A DNA stretch of 64,000 nucleotides from Bugula neritina (Eukaryota; Bryozoa; Gymnolaemata; Cheilostomatida; Bugulidae), in contig OZ037768.1 in assembly GCA_964035545.1 (NCBI GenBank), positions 23,772,819-23,836,818 on the forward strand, given 5' to 3'. The position numbers and the translations under genes were made by a program. The notes beneath the pieces were generated by a model that worked only from the letters and a program-made list of their open reading frames with translations, had not been told where the DNA came from and searched no databases. How positions within the stretch are numbered: the first letter of the stretch is position 1; every line of letters starts with the position of its first letter. Shown here one piece after another: positions 35,376-45,575 of the stretch.

Positions 35376-36912
35376 TTATATATCCGAATTGATGACTTCT
35401 ACAATCATCTGCTTGAGCTCTTTGTACCGCCCCCACAGGTGTAACGCGTGACCCTTTGCGTTCTCGTAGTCTATGGAGAGTTTACACAGCAGGTTTTTCA
35501 TCTTCTGATTTCTACTTTTATACTGGAATATTTCTCGTTCCAACCTCGTGCACTCATTATACAGTTCCTTTGTTGCCTCATCTACAAACATGCAACAGCT
35601 GCCCTTATAATTGCTGCCCCTGCTGACTATTGCATTGCTCCGCATGAATATAATGGCAAGTGTTTTGGAAATTTTCTAGAAATAACTGGAATAATAGTGA
35701 GGAAATATAACTCAAGTGGGTAAATGTCAGTATGCCTCTATTACTAATAATATGGTGATAGGCAGTATAGGGGTATTTTCAGCAGAATCTAATTATCCTG
35801 TTACTAAATATTTCACCAATTGGCTTAATAATCAGATTGGAAAAAAGAAAATTGTTGATTTTTTTGTGAAATTTGAATATTTTATACATTATTGGCAAGC
35901 ATGGCAGAAAACTTTAGATATTTTACTGCAACTTTTGTTGATAAATACCTTTGTCTGCGCACAGTGTCAAAGTAAAATAGTTAAATAGTAAATAGTTACC
36001 TCTGTTTGCCCGCAGTCTCACATTTAAGTTCCTGCTATAAGATCCAGAACTTTCCTCTGGGATACCTGGTAAATAAGCCCCACTACGATTCAATGACCCA
36101 CTGGTAAGGGCCATTGCAAAACTGGTATTTGATTGTTTTCTGCTAGCCGCGAGTGAATTTCTTTTTTCTACAGAACGCCATTTACGAATAGCGTTTTTGA
36201 TGAGGCGTTTGAACTCGTGATATCTGTAGTATATGAAAAGACTCTTATTGTTGGTATAATCTTCCCTCACCGAGTCCACAATGTCATACAATCTGTCGTA
36301 CTCGTCGGTGATAGAGTCATAACTGTGATAGAGTTTAGCTATAGATGACTTCAACTCCTTCTCCATCGTGACTCCCGCCTGTATCTGCTCATCTGAGTCG
36401 GAATCCTTCAAACCAACAAGGAATTGTCGTATCAGTTGATATCAAACTATATTGCTGGTTATCCTTTAATTATATTATTATCCTTTTAATAATTAATAAT
36501 ACTTACATCAAAATTAAATTTACTTTCTGCATGAATTCAATTTATTGCAGTTTATAGTTTGAAATAACTTTAACACAATAGTAAGCTTAATTTTGATGCC
36601 TAAAAAATTTACCTACATTTTGCTTTAATACAGGGTGGCAGCCTTCACAACAGCTTCAAGTGTTCAACTCATAATTTCTATGACAGACAAAATTAAAACA
36701 CAAACTTATTTGCATGAAAATAAAATTCTCAACTTATTGGTTAGGCAACCTAAAGGCCATTCAAACTGTAAGCTTACCGTTTGGAAGGTGACGGACTGTT
36801 GCCGCTCATGCTGTTTACTTGGTTGCCGAAATTGGGAATTTTTCAGAGATGACGTGTCGCTGTGCGCCAAAGAAGACTTCCTCCTTTGATTAGGGACAGC
36901 GTACAAGTCCAT
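35376..36912 (-). CDS. Unrecognised coiled-coil protein
   Basis: Three coding exons, minus strand: 36778-36912, 36000-36405, 35376-35581; 747 nt, 248 aa, with GT-AG borders and consistent phases. I do not recognise the family. The first 45 residues are Ser/Gln/Arg-rich and probably disordered (NQRRKSSLAHSDTSSLKNSQ). An acidic patch (DSDSDEQ) starts the second exon, followed by a heptad-like helix (MEKELKSSIAKLYHSYDSIT) and a basic segment (YHEFKRLIKNAIRKWRSVEK). A Ser/Gly-rich linker leads to a second charged helix in the last exon (RLEREIFQYKSRNQKMKNLL) ending VEVINSDI. There is no signal peptide or membrane segment. The pattern suggests a cytoskeletal or centrosomal scaffold, but that is only inference. 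It converges on BOLA1. An in-frame start slightly upstream cannot be excluded. Confidence 0.75.
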
Positions 36913-38045
36913 GAGGCTCGGTGAAAGGCTTGCCGACGGCTAGCAGAATGTCTGACATGTGTACCTTTACACTACCGCTCCTGTAAACTTAACTAACACC
37001 TGCCAGAAACTATATACATTTTTCTAGCGTGTGTGAACTAAAAATAGCCAATTAGAATGATGGAGTGCAGGTGTTTGGTTTGTAAATCGTCTCTCAAACT
37101 AGGCATGGTTTGAAGAGGAAGCTTAGGCTAATAATCGTGTTAAGGGAGCTAAGCAAATGTCAGCTTACAAACATTAGAAGTAGATGTGCAGTTATGCGAT
37201 GGGTGTTAGCTGCGAGTGTAGTTGTGTAATGTTAGTGTTGCACTAGAGCTGACGTATTATGTAATACATTAGCCTCTTCAGTACCGTGACGTGTACAAGT
37301 CAAGTATTTAGCAGTAAGAAATAACTTCCACCTTGCTGAGAGCACACCTTGTCTTCTTGCAATTGTAACTTAGCTTTGTAAAAAGCACGACTTCAGAATT
37401 TACATGTGGTAGAAATTGGTGAAATGAAGGCCCTTTTTTGTTGTATGCAACTTATAATGTAATTTATTAAATATTAGTTAATTCAATCAATTATTCAATC
37501 ATATTGTACTTCATATGGCTAAGTGATGAATCCAGGTTAACCATTACATCTGGACTTATGCAGCTGCCAACATGCACCGTTTCTATTAACCCTAATATTA
37601 TAATGATGCTAGTTATTATGCTACTACCTAGTCGTACTAAAAGCTACAATTAGCATACTTTAACAATTAATTTAAGAGAATAATTAAAAGAACAAACTTG
37701 TCAGTAAATATGGTTGATTATAGAATTATTGTTAAATAAAGGATTAAAAATAAAAACAAAACAAAATATCAATGCTACATATTATAGCATAGAAAAATAT
37801 ACTACGAACCTTTATTGTATTGGTCACTTATAGGGTTTGGCATTATTTGAATTACAAAAACATCACTTCTTCAAATTTGGTATTAATATACGATGAAATA
37901 TATACAATATTCTCAATTGGTATAAAAATAATAAATAGAGGATTTTCATTGATTATAGATATTTCATTTCCCAATAAATTATAAAATTGACTAACTGCAT
38001 GCTGTAATTTGTTTTCATAGAATTATTCATTTGCTGACTTAACAG
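36913..38045. other. Intergenic, AT-rich, nothing recognised
   Basis: It separates the promoter side of the coiled-coil gene from the 3' end of RMC1, both minus strand. I see no exon, repeat array or mobile element. It lacks the low-complexity blocks of the divergent spacers. Confidence 0.5.
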
Positions 38046-38051
38046 TTTATT
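38046..38051 (-). promoter_or_regulatory. RMC1 poly(A) signal overlapping the stop codon
   Basis: The last codons read CAA TAA followed by A, so AATAAA spans the final sense codon and the stop. If used, the 3' untranslated region would be only 15-30 nt. Confidence 0.55.
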
Positions 38052-41000
38052 GACAGAAGAGTACACTGAAATGGTGCTGATACTCTTCACAATGATCTCC
38101 CGGGGCAAAGGAAGTGGTGTTTCTCTGCTTCACATTGATGTCTTCAAAGTACTTGTACGTAGTATAGAAGATGTCCGGGTCACCTGACTCTTTAGCGACA
38201 CTGAGAAACTTCCTCGGCTGCATTTGATTGGCCAGGCCTACCGACCTCAAGTACCTGATAGCTGTGAGCACCTGCAAGTATAGTCATGTGACCAGTCATG
38301 TGACCAGTCATGTGCTCATATAATTCTATGAATAATAAACCTGCATACCATCCATACACACCTGTTATACATACTATAAACACCTGTTATACATACTATA
38401 TACACTTGTTATACACATATAAAATACATATATTACATATATATAAACCTAAAAAACACAGATTAACTCTAGTAAACAGTCTAGACTGTAGATTCTATAC
38501 TAAGCAAGTGGTAACAGCCAGTTAAACTAAATTAGACAGCAAAATAAACAAAATAATCCACAAAAATATTTCAACTATTTTCTTAAAATTTTCCTTGCTG
38601 GAGGTTGATACAGACATTCAATCCCTCAAATAGTTGAGGATTTGTTAATTTCACTGCATCTAGTCATGAAATAAATACAGTGCAAACTCAAAGCTACATT
38701 ACCTAAACCCATGATTCTAGCATGAGATCCTACCATGACATAAGCACAGAGAAAGGGTAGCAGAACGGGAACTAACCTGATGCTTGGAGAGGAAGACCTC
38801 GACAATCTCGTCATGTGCAGTGCCCAGTCGTTTGAGCATATCCAAGGCTATCTGAAAGGCGGGTGGGTAGACATTCTGCAGAGAGAGGAGAAGACAGGCT
38901 AAGTGTTTAGAGTCGGCCATGACGTGGTACTGAAGGAACTGGTGGAGTCTGAACAGCTGGCCACAGTCCACCAGAGTGTTCACCAGCAACTCGTACAGGT
39001 AGAAGTGGACGGGCAGGTCAAACGTCTGCAAGGAGGCGATGTACTCCACCATGACGGATATCGGGAAAGAGGAGTTATTCTTCTCATCTCTCCTAGCACG
39101 CTGCTCGCCAAAGATGGGGTAGAATACATGTGTGTAGATGTCATCCTGTTGTATGACGCTGACGGCGTTGGCAGCGAGCCAGGATTTGGTGAGAGCCAGC
39201 ACCTCAAAGTCGCTCTTCATGTCTTCATTATAAGCATACACCTGGGGAATACAGCAGCAGCTGAGAAATATGACAGCAATTCAATTGAGGGGGTTGAGTG
39301 AAGGAGTGGATAAAGAGGGTAGTGTGAAGGAGTGGATAAGGAGGGTAGTGTGAGGGAGTGGATAAGGGGGGTAGTGTGAAGGAGTGGATAAAGAGGGTAG
39401 AGGGAAGGAGTGGATAAGGAGGGTAGTGTGCGGGAGTAGAAAGGGGGGGTAGTGTGAAGGAGTGGATAAGGGGGGTAGTGTGAGGGAGTGGATAAGGAGG
39501 GTAGTGTGAAGGAGTAGAAAAGGAGGGTAGTGTGAAGGAATACCTGGTTAAGTCTGTTGAATATCTCTCCGATGGTAGTGAGGCTAGACGCAGTTTCAGG
39601 AGTGACTAGACTGCGCACCACGTCTAAGATGAGAGACTTAGCACCAGCCCGATGTAGTAGCACCTCTATCAGCAGACACCTAGTATCAGAACACAGGCAG
39701 ATGATCTTGCAATTTGTATTTCTAAATATACAAAAAATAACTATAGTAAAAATACATTAGCCAGACAGAGCTTAGCAGATAACCTTAATATTTGGTGAAG
39801 CAAATCAAGCAATTCTGTTTCCAAACAAAACGTTTATAGAGAACGTCCACACCGCAATGAAGTCTACATACTTGTCGGATATCATGTCCACAAAGCCCGG
39901 GAGAGAGATCTCCGTCTTCCACATGCACCCCTGCACGGCGTCAATGATAACATCCGGCTGAAAGACTATCCAATTGCTGGAGTACATTTCATAGGCGGGT
40001 TGAGCTGCCGCCATTGCTGCCGGGCTGCTGGAAAAGGACGGGACAAAGGGGGGCATCTGAGTCACTGGTTTCATTGGTAGAGGTGCTATTAGGGGCTGCT
40101 GATGTATCGCTATCTATAATTATGTTATCTCGTTGTAAAGAATAAATAAATACATTTGTTACATCAACATATTGACAACAAATAAATTTATAAAAAGTGC
40201 AGTTGCTTAGTAAAATGAAATGCAAATCTCTTCAAAGCAGTAACATAAATTTATTCACAATGACTTTGTCTAGATAGTTGCAGATGTATAGAGCTCACCT
40301 GTTGGTCACAGACTGAGGAGAACTTGAGGTCATACAGAAGTGTTGTCTTGGACTGCAGATGATGAACCAGTATCAAACTGTCTACTATGTTCACTTGAAA
40401 GTGTCCTGTCGAATTGAACTTTAGAATGTGCGTCTTTGTAACAACTTTTTCTCGAGACAGTCTATACAACACGAGTTCCGCCGGCTGGGAGCTGTGCGTG
40501 TCCTGCTTCAAGGTCATGATGTACACCTGGTTGTAGATAGTCGCGAGAAACGCATCTCGTCGCAGCAATGTAAGCTTGGGCTCAATCGGGTAGAAGATTA
40601 GCTCCACTTCTAGTTTGTTGTACTTGTACAAGGTGCCGTTCTCGTACTGGAACGGATAGATTAGGTTACCATATGTACCGGAAGAGATGATAAGGTGCTT
40701 GCTCTCCTTATGCCATAGGGACCAGTTGACTAAACCAATACTCATGGTCTTTGTACACCTGACTGCCTTCTTCTCCGGTTCAACCTCATAAAACTCGACA
40801 CCAGTGTCTGTGACAAATATTATTTCTGTGTTAGAGGCCCAAAAGAAATCAGTAATGCGAGTTGTCTTTCCCTTACACGTCTGACAATAAGGTAAACTTT
40901 TAGCATCTTTTGGAGAGTTGATGAAGTCCAAGGCGTTGGGTGCTCGTTGTAGAGCTAAAATCTGTTGGTTTGGCGAGAATCTCACAGCCGCTATATCACC

Positions 41001-41225
41001 TTTGTCTTCAACTCGAAATGAAGTTGACTGCCCAGTGCAACCATCAAACATTATGATGCCACCAACTCCATTAGAGCGAACAGCAAATACTTGCTGACTA
41101 GCATCATCGAAAAATACGCTAACATTAGAAGTTACAGGGTCGAAATACACAGGAGAACTAGAGAGTTGTACACAGTATGGTTTCTGGTTTGAGGTGTTGT
41201 TATCATCCAAGTTGACTAAAGCCAT
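38047..41225 (-). CDS. RMC1: Regulator of MON1-CCZ1 complex
   Basis: Five coding exons, minus strand: 40299-41225, 39872-40113, 39544-39679, 38777-39241, 38047-38271; 1995 nt, 664 aa (human RMC1/C18orf8 657 aa). The N-terminal half is a beta-propeller: VSVFFDDASQQVFAVRSNGV, GDIAAVRFSPNQQILALQR, TDFFWASNTEIIFVTDTGVE. It is followed by YSSNWIVFQPDVIIDAVQGC and the C-terminal helical Mic1 domain with LHQFLQYHVMADSKHLACLL, LDMLKRLGTAHDEIVEVFLS and FAPGDHCEEYQHHF at the end. RMC1 binds MON1-CCZ1, the exchange factor for Rab7, in late endosome/lysosome and autophagosome maturation. Start at the ATG MALVNLDD, matching the family length. Intron 3 (302 nt) is almost wholly minisatellite. Divergent from TMEM234. 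Confidence 0.95.
38282..38420 (-). repeat. Short tandem repeats abutting the RMC1 intron 4 acceptor
   Basis: Three units of a 12-bp repeat (CACATGACTGGT on the coding strand) end about 10 nt upstream of the acceptor of exon 38047-38271, preceded by about three units of a 22-bp repeat (ACACCTGTTATACATACTAT core on the plus strand). Confidence 0.8.
39297..39541 (-). repeat. 26-bp minisatellite filling RMC1 intron 3
   Basis: About nine copies of a 26-bp unit (GGAGTGGATAAGGAGGGTAG core, plus strand) inside the 302-nt intron 39242-39543. On the coding strand the array is pyrimidine-rich and begins within the donor itself (GTATTCCTTCACACTACCC), leaving only about 55 nt of other sequence before the acceptor. 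Confidence 0.93.
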
Positions 41226-43090
41226 TGCCACTCTTTGTAGAGTCTGTTGACAGTTGATGAATAAGTATTAAAAGAACAGCATTCTCTACAAAAAAAAGAA
41301 AATCTTTTTAAGCAACTTATATACAGTCTTTAGAATTTAAAATAACATTTTTATGGCAATGGACTAGCATTAATAACATTTATACTACACTGCTATACTG
41401 TATTGTACTTGTAGGGATAAAACTAGTAGACTAAAATTATTTTTTATGGCACTCGCCATGAAATTATCATTAATGTAAATCTAAATGTTGTAAATGTAAA
41501 TCTAAATGTTGGAACTTAGAGTCTAACAAGTAACAAGTAAAACTAACTGTAAGTGTAACTAACTAACTGAGTTACATTTACAATTACTGTTAGTGTTACA
41601 CTTACATTTACTGTTAGTGTTACTGTTACTGTTAGTGTTACACTTAGTCTTACAGTTACTTTAGTGTTACTGTTAGTTTTAGAATAAGAACTAGAACTGG
41701 AAGGCGAACCAGCAAGCAAAAGTTAGCAGCAAACTTCAATGATTCAGATTAAAAAATACTGATACACAAATAATATTTGTAATAATTCTAGTTCTTGTAA
41801 GAACAATATTTACTATAAGTATAAGCAAAGGAAGTTAAAGCAAAGTCAAAGTGAAAGTGTAAGCTTGCTGAATTATATATTTCAGATTTCAGCGAATAAA
41901 TAGGTAGATTTAACCTGCCTCATACAATGACATGTATATACGAAATTGCGTGCGTTTTAGTAACGTTGCAAGACTAAGGTCAAGGTTAATGTTCATTATT
42001 CTGTTTTTCAGACTCGCCTATTAGTATTAGATATTAATGATGAAGCAGTAGTACAACTGCATCAACATGAGACTGAGTCATGATTAGGATTATCATATTA
42101 TGTGATTTAGTAATACTGTTGACTAAGTAAATATATAAATGTATAAATTGTATGTAATTAGTTATCATTCGGAAAAAAAAACATTAAATAATAGTTGTTG
42201 CCAAAGGATAACATTAACAATCACAATGACAATCACAATCACAATGACAATGACTATGACTACCATGACTATCACTATGACTATGAGTATGACATTGAGT
42301 TTGACTATCACTTATCAGTATCACTATGAAATAGAATATGAGATTGAGTGAATAACATTTGCCTTAACTTATAACTATAAGTATAAGTATAACATTAACT
42401 ATAGGTAGATTACTAATAATACTAATTGAGTAATAGTTATAGTAATAAGTATAACTTAAACTATAAGTAGAGAAGAATTAGAAAGCATGTTGATATTGAA
42501 TTTAATATTGATAATCATATTAGCGGTATCCCGATTATCATATTGATAATGAAATTTAGTATCACGCACTCACTCTCAGTTTGACTGTAGTGTAGTCTGT
42601 GTATAAGAATGAGTATCAGTATCACTATGACTATCACAGTTTCAGTATGAGTGTTAACTTTAGGTAACCAATATCAAAATGGTACTGATAATCATCATGA
42701 TAATGCCAATAGGCAATAGGTGCTGGTCATTTCAAGCACAAGTCGTTTCATACCCACTTTTCAGGTCGTTTTGTACACATCTGGATGGAAATTGGATTTT
42801 AATTAATTTGCACAAAATATTTATGTTGATTTATAATTTTTATATTTTTTCTATTCAATACTTGAATTTTACTTTGTATTTTAATATGGCCAGGGAGTTG
42901 CTTGCACTATTATGCAATTTATAGAGGAGAAAATGAAAGTGTCTGAATAATTGCTATGTGTTTATATCTTTTTGATTTCGATGTTTCACAGGGAAGGTGT
43001 ATTAGCAAGTAGCTAAATGGTTTAGTAATTGTATTTGATTTGATTTTATAATATATCTATTTGTTATAGAGCAACTGGTGTCACCAGTGA
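41226..43090. promoter_or_regulatory. Divergent promoter spacer RMC1/TMEM234 with cryptically simple blocks
   Basis: No exon seen. Blocks at about 41,520-41,700 (GTTACTGTTAGTGTTACAC), 42,220-42,350 (ACAATGACTATGACTACCAT), 42,360-42,480 (AACTATAAGTATAAGTATAA) and 42,500-42,700 (GATAATCATATTAGCGG, CAGTATCACTATGACTATCA) repeat the vocabulary of the EMC10/ABCF2 and p23/BOLA1 spacers. Confidence 0.55.
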
Positions 43091-43477
43091 ATGGTTATGC
43101 ATGAAACTGTTGGCTGTTTACTCGTTGCATTTCTTTGGGGAATAACAAATCCTTTGATGAAAAGAGGCGCTGCTGGCGTTGAAACTGTGTCAGATTCTGC
43201 TAACCAATCACAATTGAGAAGAGTATTTTCAGAACTCAAGTACCTTGTCATCAACTGGAAGTACACCCTCCCGTTTCTCGTCAACCAAGGAGGATCACTC
43301 TTGTATTACTGGACGCTGTCATCTAGTGCGCTGTCGGCAGCAGTGCCATTGACCAATGCGCTGACTCTGGTCATCACTGTGCTGTTTGGAAAGATTTTTG
43401 GAGAACAGTCAGGCGGAATATTACTCTATGTTGGCATCACTCTGGTGTTTGTGGGAACTGCAGTAGCCAACTCCTAA
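43091..43477 (+). CDS. TMEM234: Transmembrane protein 234
   Basis: A single uninterrupted open frame of 128 aa. It matches the small EamA/DMT-like TMEM234 family along its length: the first helix ends LWGITNPLMKRGAAGVE (family: ALWGGTQPLLKR), then WKYTLPFLVNQGGSLLYYW and AVPLTNALTLVITVLFGKIF, then a last helix LLYVGITLVFVGTAVANS. Four membrane helices are expected. Function is poorly known (reported in kidney filtration barrier work in vertebrates). The gene lacks introns, unlike its neighbours. Its stop (TAA 43475-43477) lies 11 nt before the TMEM199 start and in a different frame. A possible acceptor (TTTGTTATAG) ends at 43070, 21 nt upstream of the ATG, so an untranslated 5' exon or trans-splice site is possible. 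Confidence 0.9.
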   Translation: MVMHETVGCLLVAFLWGITNPLMKRGAAGVETVSDSANQSQLRRVFSELKYLVINWKYTLPFLVNQGGSLLYYWTLSSSALSAAVPLTNALTLVITVLFGKIFGEQSGGILLYVGITLVFVGTAVANS

Positions 43478-43488
43478 GTCCAGTAACC

Positions 43489-45343
43489 ATGGCTACAGAT
43501 ATAAACATTCCAAACAAAGCTCTAATAGGTCCTTATGATTATCACTTTCTTAGAGCGGATAAGAAGTTACTAGATTATTATAAGTCAGCTTTAAATATTA
43601 AACAAAATAAAAAAGATCGAACAAAGCTAAAAGAAAGCTATGAAGAGCTTACTGCTCAGAATAACCAAGATGGCTATCTGACCTTGACATTCGATGACGT
43701 GTCATTTCTATGTGAATGTCTCAACGGGAAGAGTCTACCAGGTGCCAGAGTTATTATATTGTTAAAGTAGAGAAGTTGTTGTTCCCTGAAATATTGTGTT
43801 TTTTTCACTGACATGGAAGTTATCATCTCTTGTAAAAGTATTTTATTCAAATATTCGTGTTTTAATCAAAACCAAATTTTTTTTAAATATTAAACTAAAT
43901 TGTCTGTCAAATCCAATTATATACAATGATTTTATATTGAAACATTATTTTCTAATGCTTGGCTTTAAGCCATCACTTGTCATAAATTAATTACTATGCA
44001 TAGAATTGGAGTTGCTTCACCTTTTTGCTGTATTGTACACTTAAGTTTTTGTTTGCATATTTCGAGTAGAATTTATAAATATATATTATATTATTAGAAA
44101 AGAAAGAGTTGCCCCGAATACACCTGTATGAGCTGATGAAGTATTGCGTCCTAGAACTTCCCTCTCCTCCTTCCCTAGAAACGGTAACTCTGTCTGTAAC
44201 AGTGAGACATTCTGATATAAACTGGCTTATTTCATCACATGTTAGCCTTAGTTCTTTGTGCTGTAGTCACCAGAGTACGAGGCCCGCATAGCTAGACTGA
44301 GGTTGTTGGCTGCTGAAGCCGAGTATCAGAAGATGACTCAAAATGTTAGCGGACATGTGAGTGTGTTTATATACATGTGTCACTACAGTGTGTGTATACA
44401 TGTGTCACTACAGCTTGTGTATTCAAATGTAGCATTACCCTCAGCTCATTACTGTAGTATACTATGTGCTTTATTTAACTTCAGGTTTCATTCTGTTTTA
44501 ATGTTTTACTTTAGGCTGTCAAACAAGAGAACATTGGGCAGGAATGTGAGTCCTTTACGAATATTTATACTATCACTGTTACTGATACTATCACTACTAC
44601 TACTACTATTACTACTGCTACTACTATTACTACTGCTACTACTATTACTACTGCTACTAATACTACTGCCACTGCTACTGCCGCTGCTACTGCTGCTACT
44701 ACTACTGCTATTACTACTAATGCTACTACTACTAATGCTACTACTACTAATGCTGCTACTACTACTACTGCTACTAATACTGCTACTAATACTACTGCTA
44801 CTAATACTAGTAACTGCTGCTAATAATATTAATACTAATGTCATTATTTTATTATTTTTAAGTTGCATTTATTTCCGACTGTGTTTCATCATACCTACTT
44901 ATTAATATATTTCAGTACGAAAAATGGACAGTCAAGTTACATTCATGTTCAACTTTGTGCTCACTGTGGTTGGTGCATTCGCCTTTGGTTACAAGGCTGT
45001 TGAATACAGCCTGGACACACCTAATCTTTCCCTGGTATGTACTTTCACTGCTACTTTGTTTTTACTACTTTATACCAACTGCTGATGTTGTTTACATTTA
45101 TTCTTGTTTAATATTTGAACAATTTTGATGGTCTTCAAAATCTATTATTCACAATTAAGTTTTTCAAAAAGGAGTTGTCCCACTTCTTTACCAAAGAGGA
45201 GGTGAATTCAAGATACACTTTGTAGCTAATGCATGTAGTTAATAACTTGCTATTCTAACTTGTAGCAACTGACAGTGGCAGTAACTTTGGCTACTCTAGT
45301 CTTCTTTGCTGACATTTATTTTATCATCAAAGATTATGTTTAG
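43489..45343 (+). CDS. TMEM199: V-ATPase assembly factor TMEM199 (Vma12 homologue)
   Basis: Six coding exons: 43489-43741, 44107-44183, 44267-44356, 44515-44545, 44916-45034, 45266-45343; 648 nt, 215 aa (human 208). The N-terminal cytosolic region contains SFLCECLNGKSLPG and LPRIHLYELMKYCVLELPSP, matching the SKLYLHELL...YLPE motif. EYEARIARLRLLAAEAEYQK follows, then the Vma12 membrane hairpin with FMFNFVLTVVGAFAFGYKAV and TLVFFADIYFIIKDYV. Family role: ER-resident factor (with CCDC115/Vma22) needed to assemble the V0 sector of the V-ATPase. The exon of 31 nt is small but phase-consistent. The start codon is only 11 nt after the TMEM234 stop. Intron 4 is mostly a trinucleotide repeat. Confidence 0.9.
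44561..44828 (+). repeat. (ACT)n-type trinucleotide repeat, TMEM199 intron 4
   Basis: Impure ACT/GCT/ATT trinucleotide array starting about 15 nt after the donor at 44546. It produces long poly-Leu (plus) and poly-Ser (minus) open frames that are not genes. Confidence 0.93.
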
Positions 45344-45433
45344 TCATACAACATATATACTGATAGTGAGTATGTCAAAGATTACTTTCGTTTTGTATTT
45401 AAAATACTAGACTGTTTTATCTGTACTTTTATC

Positions 45434-45575
45434 ACTTGCTTATCACTTACAATAAAACTGATTACAAACTAACTCACATGGATTTTCAATTTGCTTTTTA
45501 CAATCATAGTGTATAGTTGTATCTTTATGTTTTTTTTATTTGCCTCGCAAAGTCTAACAACAAGACTGGCCCCTC
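45434..45575 (+). repeat. Fragment of the duplicated unit at the TMEM199 3' end
   Basis: Sequence such as ACAATAAAACTGATTACAAA and TTGCTTTTTACAATCATAGT recurs, somewhat diverged, at about 50,346-50,490, 53,515-53,670 and 56,685-56,830, where it forms the upstream flank of the minus-strand PLA2-like fragments. Here it holds the only good poly(A) signal of TMEM199 (AATAAA at 45451-45456, about 110 nt after the stop). Confidence 0.8.

Noticed and set aside
39989-40225. Alternative RMC1 exon frame ending NGGSSTRL
   Set aside because: The frame containing YSSNWIVFQPDVIID matches RMC1 and joins in phase to the first exon at 40113; the other frame does not.
44303-44905. 200-aa poly-leucine frame and the opposite poly-serine frame
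   Set aside because: Product of the trinucleotide repeat in TMEM199 intron 4; no start context or domain.
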